Assembly (NCBI GenBank): GCA_014843695.1 | Contig: CM026403.1 | Location: 4,917,281 to 4,981,280 of the forward strand | DNA length: 64,000 nt | Direction of reading: 5' to 3' | Source: Archivesica marissinica | Lineage: Eukaryota; Mollusca; Bivalvia; Venerida; Vesicomyidae | Shown: piece by piece, positions 37,393 to 50,400 of the stretch | Position numbering within the stretch: position 1 is the first letter of the stretch | Layout: each line of letters opens with the position of its first letter | Notes under the pieces: generated by a model | The model's database searches: none | What the model saw: only the letters and a program-made list of their open reading frames with translations | Told to the model about the DNA's origin: nothing | Program-made: the position numbers and the translations under genes

Positions 37393-37434
37393 TATAAAAC
37401 ATATTTATACACACATGACATACAAACACAACTG

Positions 37435-37715
37435 ATCTGTATTCCAGTGGTTAGCACGTTGGACTGGTAATACATGGATCACAGGTTCGATCCCTCGTCT
37501 GACCCTAATACAATTAACAGTATTTCAGATGGGACTTTAAACCGAGGTCTCGTGTCGGTGCTTTATACAGTACACGTAAAAGAACCAGAGGAGATTCTGG
37601 AATGGGTATCTGTCTGTATCATGCACTATCCTCCACAAATCTAAAATGACTAATCTCTTCAGGAGGCGTCGCTCATATGGCAACCGGTAGCGACGATAAA
37701 TAAACGCAATCACAC
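37435..37715 (+). mobile_element. SINE family A, nearly full length, 12-bp TSD
   Basis: Head atctgtattccagtggttag, B-box-like ggttcgatccc, body aaaccgaggtctcgtgtcgg, then gaaccagaggagattctgga, and tail caaccggtagcgacgataaa. It is flanked by caaacacaactg at 37423-37434 and 37716-37727. This is the best full-length reference for the family here (about 280 bp). Confidence 0.92.
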
Positions 37716-37804
37716 CAAACACAACTGTAATAAAAGGCACGTGGTATTAGAACTAATAAAAGTAAGAACACAAATTGGTTGAATCAAACGTTCTACCAAC
37801 ATTA

Positions 37805-38005
37805 ATGATTGTATGTATGTATGTTCCATTAATGTCAAACCCCTTGCGGGGACCTACCTAGACATGTTTTCCTAGGCCGACCTAAGCAGTTAACCGGTAC
37901 TAAGCAATGTGTTTGAGGTGCCTTACTCAATGACACTACATACAGAGTATCGAACCCGGGACCGTTTGATTCCAACCACTCTACCACTGGACCACGGACG
38001 CCACA
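37805..38005 (-). mobile_element. tRNA-derived SINE, family C
   Basis: On the minus strand it starts GGCGTCCGTGGTCCAGTGGT (A-box-like), with the B-box-like GGGTTCGATACTC downstream and a body rich in ctaggaaaacatgtctagg. No TSD was established. Confidence 0.75.
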
Positions 38006-38178
38006 CTGATTGGCCATCCATCCCCATAGAAATGATGTAAACACTACATAATGTATATGGTTTAATTAATGCTGAAAACGTGTACACAATGAAATACATA
38101 TAGTATTAGTTTTTGACTTATCCAAATAAATGAACTAGTTTGTTTTGATGGTCTGTGTTATAGTGATATATAAGAGCT

Positions 38179-38641
38179 CCGGCGCGGATTAAGGTTGCAT
38201 GGGGCCCCTGGCTGTAGCTCAAACAGGGGCCCTTTCATCAAGATAAATACTATAGTGTAAGCAAACAAGACAATTCTATAGAATACACCTTTCTCACATT
38301 ACCCCCGCATGACCGTAATTCACCGAAATTACAGCCTTCCGCTATCGCATTGGTTGGTAAAAAGGGATTTCACCCATAGTATTGCGGGACTATTAGACTC
38401 CTCGAGAAACAGTACACTGTACGTTATTGCTGCAATCGACTAAACACAAACTATTATTAAAGTCATACATCGTTGGAAAGCTTCTATTATCTTCTAATTT
38501 CTATCTATTTATGTAGTCATTTTAAAAAATGTCGTTAAATTATATTCAGTTACTTACAGATTTAAAATACTAGTGTGGGGGTCCCTAAATATCGGGGGCC
38601 CTGGCTTTAGCCCAGTTAGCCCTCCCCTTAACCCGCCACTG
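38179..38641. mobile_element. hAT-like MITE, 463 bp, 8-bp TSD
   Basis: The left end ccggcgcggattaagg and the right end ccttaacccgccactg are imperfect terminal inverted repeats. taagagct is present on both sides (38171-38178 and 38642-38649). An 8-bp duplication with a CAGTGGCGG-type terminus fits the hAT superfamily. There is no transposase frame. A partial second copy lies at 39857-40181. Confidence 0.85.
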
Positions 38642-38649
38642 TAAGAGCT

Positions 38650-39424
38650 AAGTTGAGTTGAACTTTCAGATTTACATATTGATTTTAATTTTTTTATCTG
38701 TCTATTTTCAAGCGCTAGCTCGCACATCTATAACGCTATCTTCTAAGTTTCTTCTGGTAGCATTTAATTCACCGCATTTAGCCCCATTTTATCAAATGAC
38801 ATCACATATATATCAGGTATAAAACTATACCTGTATCATTATGTGAACGTGATTTGTCTATACCACAGGACCTTCACAGCCATAATTGTAATGTATTTTT
38901 GTATGTTCATAAACGTTATCGTTTAACTACTATCCTCGTCACTTAACTACTATTACCCAATTATTTCAGTAAGTAAGTTCAACCTTTATTTAGAAGACGA
39001 TTTTAATGTACTGGCACGTTATATAATCTTATTACTTAGATCTGAATGTTAGACTATTTTTGCCGTTATTTGCCTACAACAATACTGTCAACCACCACGG
39101 TTGGTGCGCTCTGTTTTCTAGTCTGATATTACGTTTGCTGGTTTGATACGGTCACGAATCCGCATCAAACCAGAACAAGCCATGTCACAACTAGTTCCTG
39201 AGAAATATAAATGCAATGCGGTATTGAGGACGATACCATTACACTAAGATATAGTGAAACACGCGCAAAGAACAAACCGCTAACCTAATATTTTGATAAA
39301 TTATAATTATACATATTATATATATATGTATTAGTTCTTGAAGCTTATATCTTATTTCCTATGCACGTTTTACTGGTTACTGTTTACATGTTTCGTTGTG
39401 CTATTTGGTGTTTTAATTTGTTGA
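38650..39424. other. Unique AT-rich spacer, nothing recognised
   Basis: No frame longer than about 60 codons, no tandem array and no RNA-like element seen. Confidence 0.5.
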
Positions 39425-39498
39425 TGGCCTCATGGTAGATCGACTTAATTATTCAAATGAGTTCTCTCGTTAAATACAGTTTTTATTATTATTATATC
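39425..39498 (+). mobile_element. LINE 3' end with (ATT)n tail
   Basis: gatggcctcatggtagatcg followed by atgagttctctcgttaaata and an ATT-rich tail. It resembles the longer LINE 3' end at 52385-52718 and is only the terminal part. Confidence 0.65.
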
Positions 39499-39856
39499 AC
39501 AGAACATTATATCACATCCGGCATTACATATAGTTAAAGAATATTTACATGTTTATGAATTTATACAGATAAGACTGAAAAATGGTAGCTAATTGTAATT
39601 AAAACATCCCAAAGGATAGTGTTGAATAAAACAATGAAAATCAAAAAAAGCACTGATGCGCACATTTTAAGAAATCCATTCAATTTCGATCAGATTAGAA
39701 TTAATTTAATTAGCAACTTTCATCAGACGGTATAACACAGCTGATACTAAAGTAAAACCAATATATTAACACATGTATGATACACGTCGTTGTAAAATAT
39801 TAAAACAGGTTTTGGCAGTGATTCTAAGCTTATCAATGTTGGACATATTAGGCTTG
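39499..39856. other. Unique AT-rich spacer, nothing recognised
   Basis: No supportable feature seen. Confidence 0.45.
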
Positions 39857-40181
39857 GTCGAAATTCACCGAAATTACGGTTTTCCGCTATCGCATTGGTT
39901 GGTAAGAAGGGATTTCACCTGTCGACGCGTATTGCGGGACTATTAGACTCGAAGAACAGTGCACTATACGTTATTGCTTCAATCGACTAAACACAAACAA
40001 TTATTAAAGTCATCGTTGGAAAGCTCAGGATATCTTCTAAGTTCTATCTATTTATGTAATCATTTAAAAAAAAATCGTTAAATTTTATTCAGTTAATTAC
40101 AGATTTAAAATACTAATTTGGGAGGCCCCTAAATATCGGGAGCCCCCGGCTTCAACCCTCCCCTTAACCCGCCATTGGTTT
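39857..40181. mobile_element. hAT-like MITE, partial copy
   Basis: Matches 38310-38641 over its whole length with scattered differences, including attgcgggactattagactc and the right terminus ccttaacccgccattg. The left end of the element is missing, so it is truncated. Confidence 0.85.
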
Positions 40182-40302
40182 GATACTATTTCTGCCAACA
40201 TATATGCAGGCAAGACACTAATTGCTGCACCCCAACAATAATTAGTTTTCCGTTTATGTGTTACCCTGCTAATACTCGGGGTGAGCAACCTAGGGCATCA
40301 TG

Positions 40303-41112
40303 TTGTACTTGGTTTACTTATGTACAGATAAGTCGTGGTTTACCTATGTACATATAAGTCGTGGTTTACCTATGTACATATAAATCGTGGTTTACCTATG
40401 TACATATAAGTCGTGGTTTACCTATGTACAGATAAGTCGTGGTTTACATATGTACAGATAAGTCGTGGTTTACCTATGTACAGCTATGTCGTGGTTTACC
40501 TATGTACAGATAAGTCGTGGTTTACCTATGTACAGATAAGTCGTGGTTTACCTATGTACAGCTATGTCGTGGTTTACCTATGTACATATAAGTCGTGGTT
40601 TACCTATGTACAGATAAGTCGTGGTTTACTTATGTACAGATAAGTCGTGGTTTACTTATGTACATATAAGTCGTGGTTTACCTATGTACAGATAAGTCGG
40701 TTTACCTATGTACAGATACGTCGTGGTTTACCTATGTACAGATAAGTCGTGGTTTACTTATGTACAGATAAGTCGTGGTTTACCTATGTACAGATAAGTC
40801 GTGGTTTACCTATGTACAGATAAGTCGTGGTTTACCTATGTACAGATAAGTCGGTTTACCTATGTACAGATAAGTCGTGGTTTACCTATGTACAGATAAG
40901 TCGTGGTTTACCTATGTACAGATAAGTCGTGGTTTACCTATGTACAGATAAGTCGTGGTTTACCTATGTACAGCTATGTCGTGGTTTACCTATGTACAGA
41001 TAAGTCGTGGTTTACCTATGTACAGATAAGTCGTGGTTTACCTATGTACAGATAAGTCGTGGTTTACCTATGTACAGATAGGTCGTGGTTTACCTATGTA
41101 CAGATAAGTCGT
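40303..41112. repeat. 26-bp minisatellite, about 31 units
   Basis: Unit cgtggtttacctatgtacag plus ataagt, with variants acagctatgt and acatataagt and a few 24-bp units (gataagtcggtttacc). It ends about 35 bases before the first recognised receptor exon. Confidence 0.96.
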
Positions 41113-41146
41113 TATTTGCAAATGTTGGAATTGATTGTGATTACAG

Positions 41147-41444
41147 GTTTGAAGCGGACAGCTGATAGCGTTGAACGATACGGTCCCGTACAATATTCGA
41201 CACGCCCTAGTTGCGTACCACCGGAATACTTTCATTCAGACAACCGGTCGATCTGTTATCATCAAGATATATTCGCAACCAGACAGTCACACCCGTCCCC
41301 TGGGGTAGTTACCAGCTTCAGTACAACAGCAGTGATGACCGAAAGCTGTCCACTCGAGGCCACTTCATCGGGCCCCGCTAGTAGCGTGCCTAACGACTTT
41401 TTAATCAATGGAGTACAGGAAACACAAGGAAATAGTATATATAG
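41147..41444 (+). CDS. Receptor exon a: A/B region
   Basis: Follows gtgattacag and ends before the donor gtatga. It carries two bases of a split codon at its start and ends two bases into an AGG codon that is completed in the next exon. It encodes a Ser/Thr/Pro-rich stretch with no domain (for example [13 protein letters not shown]). The acceptor has a weak pyrimidine tract, and the frame stays open upstream to ATG 41122. This could therefore instead be a first coding exon whose transcript starts just after the 26-bp array. Confidence 0.75.
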
Positions 41445-44400
41445 GTATGAAGTTATTAACATACTAGCCTAAGATAATAATACTATTTAGTTTCAGCCGC
41501 AGAACATACACTTTGGCCTACACTCTGGTGTAGCCCACTCTGGGGCTCTAGTTACCTCCCCTCCGATTAGCGCAGTGTTTAGCGCGCTCGCTTATCACCA
41601 ATTCAAATATTTATATGTGATAATATGTGATAATATAGAAGCATGCTTTAATAACATATGCATGCCATGTTAACTTATTTTAAATGCTCTTATTTTTATA
41701 AGTAACACACCAAACTTCGTTCATGCAATTATTAAGAATGTATTAAGTAAATATTAAAATGTATTATTAATATATAAATAAAATTATTTTATTATATAGA
41801 TTAATATTCTGAAAACTAAAATATATAACCAATGGGTCTTTAATTTACAGCAGTTATTGTATATCATTACATTAAACTACTAGTAAATATTGGTATAACT
41901 ACTTTCCATTCATTCCGTAATGTTGGTTTGTGTGTGTTTTACGTTTATTTATCGTCGCTACCGGTTGCCCATATGAGCGACGCCTCTTGAAGAGATTAGT
42001 CATTTTAGATTTTTGGGGGATAGTGCAATGATATAGACAGAACCATTCCAGAGTCTCCTCTGGTTCTTTTACGTGTACGATGTAAAGCACCGACACGAGA
42101 CCTCGGTTTAACGTCCCATCTGAAAGACTGTTAATTTTATTAGGGTCAGACGGGGGATCGAACCTGCGGTCCCTGGATTACCAGTCCAGCGTGTTACCAC
42201 TGGATTACAGATCCGTCTGTTGAGAGCAGTTGTAATCAATACAGATTCATAAATATGTTGCTTTGTTGACATTTTATATGTTTACGTTATTTAAATAGAT
42301 AAATACAAATATTACTTTATGTATTTCAGGCAAGGTACCGAGTCCCTGTGTAATCCATACAAAACGCTCAGGCCCAATGCACTTGTCCGTCCGCCCTTGT
42401 TGCCTCCATGTCGTGTGTGTGGTGACCGTGCATCCGGGTACCACTATGGCGTGAACACGTGCGAAGCATGTAAGGTAACACACAACTTCCAGTGCATACT
42501 ACACTTCTTTATATACTTATATATACTTAAGACTTTATTTAACGAGAGTACTCATTTAACAAAAGTTAATCTACCATGAAGCCCTCAACATATATACAAT
42601 CAAATGCAATCAAAAGATAGCACTATAAGTGAGAACTGCACATTGGAATAATATAGTAATGTAAAAGCTGAAAAATAGAGAAACTATATTTAATATGTAA
42701 TGGAATATGATGATATATGGAATTGGCTAGCAGAGTAGAAAATGGGAATGAGACAATTAATGATACTAGATATATCTAACAATGTGCAGATTTGACTTGT
42801 AGTGGTATCTTACAAAATACAAAATATGTATGAAATCAACTTAAAGACAGCAATGTTACGCGATTAGTTTGAATTGTTATAGTGCATAAGTGCAGATTAA
42901 GTTATGCAATTCTTTAACCCATTACCACGACGGAAAGAGGAGGCAATGTGGAGTTAGGTGTCTTCACAAAGGAAACCACCACTGTGCTTCTGATAGCGCT
43001 TGGGCTTGCAACACATCTGTTACGAGACTGGCATGTTATCGATTACACCACTGCGGTCGCACAGGGCATGGTATCGCGGTCGCACAGGACATGGAATCGC
43101 GGTCGCACATGGCATGTTATCGATTACACCACTGCGGTCGCACAGGGCATGGTATCGCGGTCGCACGGGGCATGGTATCGCGGTCGCACGGGGCATGGTA
43201 TCGCAGTCGCACGGGGCATGGTATCGCGGTCGCACAGGGCATGGTATCGCGGTCGCACGGGGCATGGTATCGCGGTCGCACAGGGCATGGTATCGCGGTC
43301 GCACAGGGCATGGTATCGCGGTCGCACAGGGCATGGTATCGCGATCGCACGGGGCATGGTATCGCGGTCGCACAGGGCATGGTATCGCGGTCGCACAGGG
43401 CATGGTATCGCGGTCGCACGGGGCATGGTATCGCGGACGCAGGGTAGGGTATCGCGGTCGCACAGGGCATGGTATCGCGGTCGCACAGGGCATGGTATCG
43501 CGGTCGCACAGGGCATGGTATCGCGGTCGCTCAGGGCATGGTATCGCGGTCGCACGGGGCATGGTATCGCGGTCGCACAGGGCATGGTATCGCGGGTCGC
43601 ACGGGGCATGGTATCGCGGTCGCACAGGGCATGGTATCGCGGTCGCACAGGGCATGGTATCGCGGTCGCACGGGGCATGGTATCGCGGTCGCACAGGGCA
43701 TGGTATCGCGGTCGCACAGGGCATGGTATCGCGGTCGCACGGGGCATGGTATCGCGGTCGCACAGGGCATGGTATCGCGGTCGCACAGGGCATGGTATCG
43801 CGGTCGCACGGGGCATGGTATCGCGGTCGCACAGGGCATGGTATCGCGGTCGCACAGGGCATGGTATCGCGGTCGCACGGGGCATGGTATCGCGGACGCA
43901 CAGGGTAGGGTATCGCGGTCGCACAGGGCATGGTATCGCGGTCGCACAGGGCATGGTATCGCGGTCGCACAGGGCATGGTATCGCGGTCGCTCAGGGCAT
44001 GGTATCGCGGTCGCACGGGGCATGGTATCGCGGTCGCACAGGGCATGGTATCGCGGTCGCACGGGGCATGGTATCGCGGTCGCACAGGGCATGGTATCGC
44101 GTCGCACAGGGCATGGTATCGCGGTCGCACGGGGCATGGTATCGCGGTCGCACGGGGCATGGTATCGCGGACGCACAGGGTAGGGTATCGCGGTCGCACA
44201 GGGCATGGTATCGCGGTCGCACAGGGCATGGTATCGCGGTCGCACAGGGCATGGTATCGCGGTCGCTCAGGGCATGGTATCGCGGTCGCACGGGGCATGG
44301 TATCGCGGTCGCACAGGGCATGGTATCGCGGTCGCACAAGGGCATGGTATCGCGGTCGCACAGGGCCTGGTATCGCGGTCGCACAGGGCATGGTATCGCG

Positions 44401-47400
44401 GTCGCACGGGGCATGGTATCGCGGTCGCACATGGCATGGTATCGCGGTCGCACAGTCTGCTACTCCACAGCGTAGATGTTTTAGTACACATATACAGTGT
44501 AAATAGAATCATTTTACCACCGCTGTGAAATTTGTGGAAGTCGTGATAGCGCTGTGGTAACGCGTTCACTTCAGATGTGAATTCCCCGGAGTTCGAGCCC
44601 CGCTGGAGCCGTTACGATTGTTCCCTTATGCAAGGCATTACAATTCCATATTGCCTCTTCTCTCCCTCATGGCGATGGATTCCATCAGGAATTATGTCTC
44701 GAGAGTGATTAGTATAAGTTGTAAGAACTTGTTTCGCAATCAAGCTAAAATAAATTTGTATAAACTACACATTGTAGCATATAAGTCTAAACTTCATGAA
44801 TAGTATACCATGTGGTAAAATATCTTGCAGGGCTTTTTCCGTCGGAGTATATGCAAAACGGCGACATACGTTTGTAGCGGGTCAGGGAACTGCAAGACAT
44901 TGACTGGGAAAAGAACGGCATGCTCATATTGTCGCTTCAAACGCTGTATTGAAGTTGGAATGTCGAAAAACGCCATCAAAACAGGCCGTTACACTCATGA
45001 ATTGAGATCCAAGAACACAATGGAGGTTAAACGGTTGCAGAAACAGAACTGTGACGACATTTCCCATCTTGTGTCCATAGAGCCATCGAGTAACTATATC
45101 AACTATCTACAGTATCAGAATGACATTCTCAATAATTCCATATCGGAGGAAACATTACACAGCTTGATGAGTGGTCAGAAACGGTTGCACGAGTTTCTAG
45201 ATGACTATTACAACGATGATCTGATGCGAGACAGACAGCTAAATGTACATGTAAGTTTCACAATGTGATCTGATGCGAGACAGACAGCTAAATGTACTTG
45301 TAAGTATTACAACGATGATCTGATGCGAGACAGACAGCTAAATGTACATGTAAGTATTACAACGATGATCTGATGCGAGACAGACAGCTACATGTACATG
45401 TAAGTATTACAACGATGATCTGATGCGAGACAGACAGCTAAATGTACATGTAAGTATTACAACGATGATCTGATGCATGACAGACAGCTAAATGTACATG
45501 TAAGTTTCACAATGTGATCTGATGCGAGACAGACAGCTAAATGTACTTGTAAGTATTAAAACGATGATCTGATGGAGACAGACAGCTAAATGTACATGTA
45601 AGTTTCATAATGTGATCTGATGCGAGACAGATAGCTAAATGTACATGTAAGTTTCACAATGTGATCTGATGCGAGACAGACAGTTAAATGTACATGTAAG
45701 TATTACAACGATGATCTGATGCGTGACAGACAGCTAAATGTACATGTAAGTTTCACAATGTGATCTGATGCGAGACAGACAGCTAAATGTACTTGTAAGT
45801 ATTAAAACGATGATCTGATGGAGACAGACAGCTAAATGTACATGTAAGTTTCATAATGTGATCTGATGCGAGACAGACAGCTAAATGTACATGTAAGTTG
45901 CACAATGTGATCTGATGCGAGACAGACAGCTAAATGTACATGTAAGTATCACAATGTGATCTGATGCGTGACAGACAGCTAAATGTACATGTAAGTTGCA
46001 CAATGTGATCTGATGCGAGACAGACAGCTAAATGTACTTGTAAGTATTAAAACGATGATCTGATGGAGACAGACAGCTAAATGTACATGTAAGTTTCATA
46101 ATGTGATCTGATGCGAGACAGATAGCTAAATGTACATGTAAGTTGCACAATGTGATCTGATGCGAGACAGACAGCTAAATGTACTTATAAGTATTAAAAC
46201 GATGATCTGATGGAGACAGACAGCTAAATGTACATGTAAGTTGCACAATGTGATCTGATGCGTGACAGACAGCTAAATGTACATGTAAGTATCACAATGT
46301 GATCTGATGCGTGACAGACAGCTAAATGTACATGTAAGTTTCATAATGTGATCTGATGCGTGACAGACAGCTAAATGTACATGTAAGTATCACAATGTGA
46401 TCTGATGCGTGACAGACAGCTAAATGTACATGTAAGTTGCACAATGTTATCTGATGCGTGACAGACAGCTAAATGTACATGTAAGTTGCACAATGTGATA
46501 TGATGCGTGACAGACAGCTAAATGTACATGTAAGTATCACAATGTGATCTGATGCGTGACAGACAGCTAAATGTACATGTAAGTATTACAATGTGATCTG
46601 ATGCGTGACAGACAGCTAAATGTACATGTAAGTATTACAATGTGATCTGATGCGAGACAGACAGCTAAATGTACATGTAAGTATTACAATGTGATCTGAT
46701 GCGAGACAGACAGCTAAATGTACATGTAAGTTTCACAATGTGATCTGATGCGAGACAGACAGCTAAATGTACTTGTAAGTATTAACACGATGATCTGATG
46801 GAGACAGACAGCTAAATGTACATGTAAGTTTCACAATGTGATTTGATGCGAGACAGACAGCTAAATGTACATGTAAGTATTACAACGATGATCTGATGCG
46901 AGACAGACAGCTAAATGTACATGTAAGTTTCACAATGTGATTTGATTCGAGACAGACAGCTAAATGTACTTGTAAGTATTACAACGATGATCTGATGCGA
47001 GACAGACAGCTAAATGTACATGTAAGTTTCACAATGTGATCTGATGCGAGACAGACAGCTAAATGTACATGTAAGTATTACAACGATGATCTGATGCATG
47101 ACAGACAGCTAAATGTACATGTAAGTTTCACAATGTGATCTGATGCGAGACAGACAGCTAAATGTACTTGTAAGTATTAAAACGATGATCTGATGGAGAC
47201 AGACAGCTAAATGTACATGTAAGTTTCATAATGTGATCTGATGCGAGACAGATAGCTAAATGTACATGTAAGTTGCACAATGTGATCTGATGCGAGACAG
47301 ACAGCTAAATGTACATGTAAGTTTCACAATGTGATCTGATGCGAGACAGACAGCTAAATGTACATGTAAGTATTACAACGATGATCTGATGCGAGACAGA

Positions 47401-50400
47401 CAGCTAAATGTACATGTAAGTTTCACAATGTGATCTGATGCGAGACAGACAGCTAAATGTACATGTAAGTATTACAACGATGATCTGATGGAGACAGACA
47501 GCTAAATGTACATGTAAGTTTCATAATGTGATCTGATGCGAGACAGACAGCTAAATGTACATGTAAGTTGCACAATGTGATCTGATGCGAGACAGACAGC
47601 TAAATGTACATGTAAGTATCACAATGTGATCTGATGCGTGACAGACAGCTAAATGTACATGTAAGTTGCACAATGTGATCTGATGCGAGACAGACAGCTA
47701 AATGTACGTGTAAGTATTAAAACGATGATCTGATGGAGACAGACAGCTAAATGTACATGTAAGTTGCACAATGTGATCTGATGCGAGACAGACAGCTAAA
47801 TGTACATGTAAGTATCACAATGTGATCTGATGCGTGACAGACAGCTAAATGTACATGTAAGTTGCACAATGTGATCTGATGCGTGACAGACAGCTAAATG
47901 TACATGTAAGTATCACAATGTGATCTGATGCGTGACAGACAGCTAAATGTACATGTAAGTATTACAACGATGATCTGATGCGAGACAGACAGCTAAATGT
48001 ACATGTAAGTATTACAACGGTGATCTGATGCGTGACAGACAGCTAAATGTACATGTAAGTATTACAACGATGATCTGATGGAGACAGACAGCTAAATGTA
48101 CATGTAAGTTTCATAATGTGATCTGATGCGAGACAGACAGCTAAATGTACTTGTAAGTATTAACACGATGATCTGATGGAGACAGACAGCTAAATGTACA
48201 TGTAAGTTTCACAATGTGATTTGATGCGAGACAGACAGCTAAATGTACATGTAAGTATTACAACGATGATCTGATGCGAGACAGACAGCTAAATGTACAT
48301 GTAAGTTTCACAATGTGATTTGATTCGAGACAGACAGCTAAATGTACTTGTAAGTATTACAACGATGATCTGATGCGAGACAGACAGCTAAATGTACTGT
48401 AAGTATTACCGATGATCTGATGGAGACAGACAGCTAAATGTACATGTAAGTTTCACAATGTGATCTGATGCGTGACAGACAGCTACATGTACATGTAAGT
48501 ATTACAACGATGATCTGATGCGAGACAGACAGCTAAATGTACATGTAAGTATTACAATGTGATTTGATGCGAGACAGACAGCTACATGTACATGTAAGTA
48601 TTACAACGATGATCTGATGCGAGACAGACAGCTAAATGTACATGTAAGTATTACAATGTGATCTGATGCGAGACAGATAGCTAAATGTACTTGTACGTAT
48701 TAAAACGATGATCTGATGCGAGACAGACAGCTAAATGTACATGTAAGTTTCACAATGTGATTTGATTCGAGACAGACAGCTAAATGTACTTGTAAGTATT
48801 ACAACGATGATCTGATGCGAGACAGACAACTAAATGTACATGTAAGTATTACAACGATGATCTGATGCGAGACAGACAGCTAAATGTACATGTAAGTATT
48901 ACAACGATGATCTGATGCGAGACAGACAACTAAATGTACATGTAAGTATCACAATGTGATCTGATGCGTGACAGACAGCTACATGTACATGTAAGTATTA
49001 CAACGATGATCTGATGCGAGACAGACAGCTAAATGTACATGTAAGTATTACAATGTGATTTGATGCGAGACAGACAGCTACATGTACATGTAAGTATTAC
49101 AACGATGATCTGATGCGAGACAGACAGCTAAATGTACATGTAAGTATTACAACGATGATCTGATGCGAGACAGACAGCTAAATGTACATGTAAGTATTAC
49201 AACGATGATCTGATGCGAGACAGACATCTAAATGTACATGTAAGTTTCACCATGTGATTTGATTCGAGACAGATAGCTAAATGTACTTGTACGTATTAAA
49301 ACGATGATCTGATGCGACACAGACAGCTAAATGTACATGTAAGTATTACAATGTGATCTGATGCGACACAGACAACTAAATGTACATGTAAGTTTCACAA
49401 TGTGATCTGATGCGACACAGACAGCTAAATGTACATGTAAGTATTACAACGATGATCTGATGCGACACAGACAGCTAAATGTACATGTAAGTATTACAAT
49501 GTGATCTGATGCGACACAGACAGCTAAATGTACATGTAAGTTTCACAATGTGATCTGATGCGAGACAGACAGCTAAATGTACATGTAAGTATTACAACGA
49601 TGATCTGATGCGACACAGACAGCTAAATGTACATGTAAGTATTACAACGATGATCTGATGCGACACAGACAGCTAAATGTACATGTAAGTATTACAACGA
49701 TGATCTGATGCGTGACAGACAGCTAAATGTACATGTAAGTATTACAACGATGATCTGATGCGTGACAGACAGCTAAATGTACATGTAAGTTTTAGTTTAA
49801 TTTAGTTTAATCATATTTTATTGCTCGATTAGTTTTTTTACATATATACATGTGAATACAAACATGACAAATTATAGAAAAGCAAACGGGTCGGGCCACA
49901 AGTTCTAGCAACATTAGTTACGGCCCTTCCCGAAGTATTCGAGACAGACAGCTAAATGTACTATGTCACGACGATGTCATATGAGACAGACAGCTACATA
50001 TCAATGTGGGTATGTCATGATCATGTCCTATGAGACCGACAGCTAAATGTCAATGTGGGTATGTCACGATCATGTTCTATGAGACACACAGCTAAATATC
50101 AATGTGGGTTTGTCACGATCATGTTCTATGAGACACACAGCTAAATATCAATGTGGGTTTGTCACGATGATGTTCTATCAGACAGACAGCTAAATGTCAA
50201 TGTGGGTATGTCACGATCATGTTCTATGAGACACACAGCTAAATATCAATGTGGGTTTGTCACGATCATGTTCTATGAGACACACAGCTAAATATCAATG
50301 TGGGTTTGTCACGATGATGTTCTATGAGACACACAGCTAAATATCAATGTGGGTTTGTCACGATCATGTTCTATTAGACAGACAGCTAAATGTCAATATG

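Noticed and set aside
41059..41146. Start of the receptor inside the 26-bp array
   Set aside because: The open frame extends there only by chance; the array unit is not divisible by three. ATG 41122, just outside the array, stays possible and is noted in the gene entry.
42890..44569. Very long overlapping frames on both strands, up to about 410 codons
   Set aside because: All are translations of the 23-bp array in three frames on each strand; composition is pure repeat and a real gene would not be open in so many frames.
45250..49790. The 50-bp units as additional coding exons
   Set aside because: Extending exon c past its donor meets a stop within the first unit, and the units lack acceptors.
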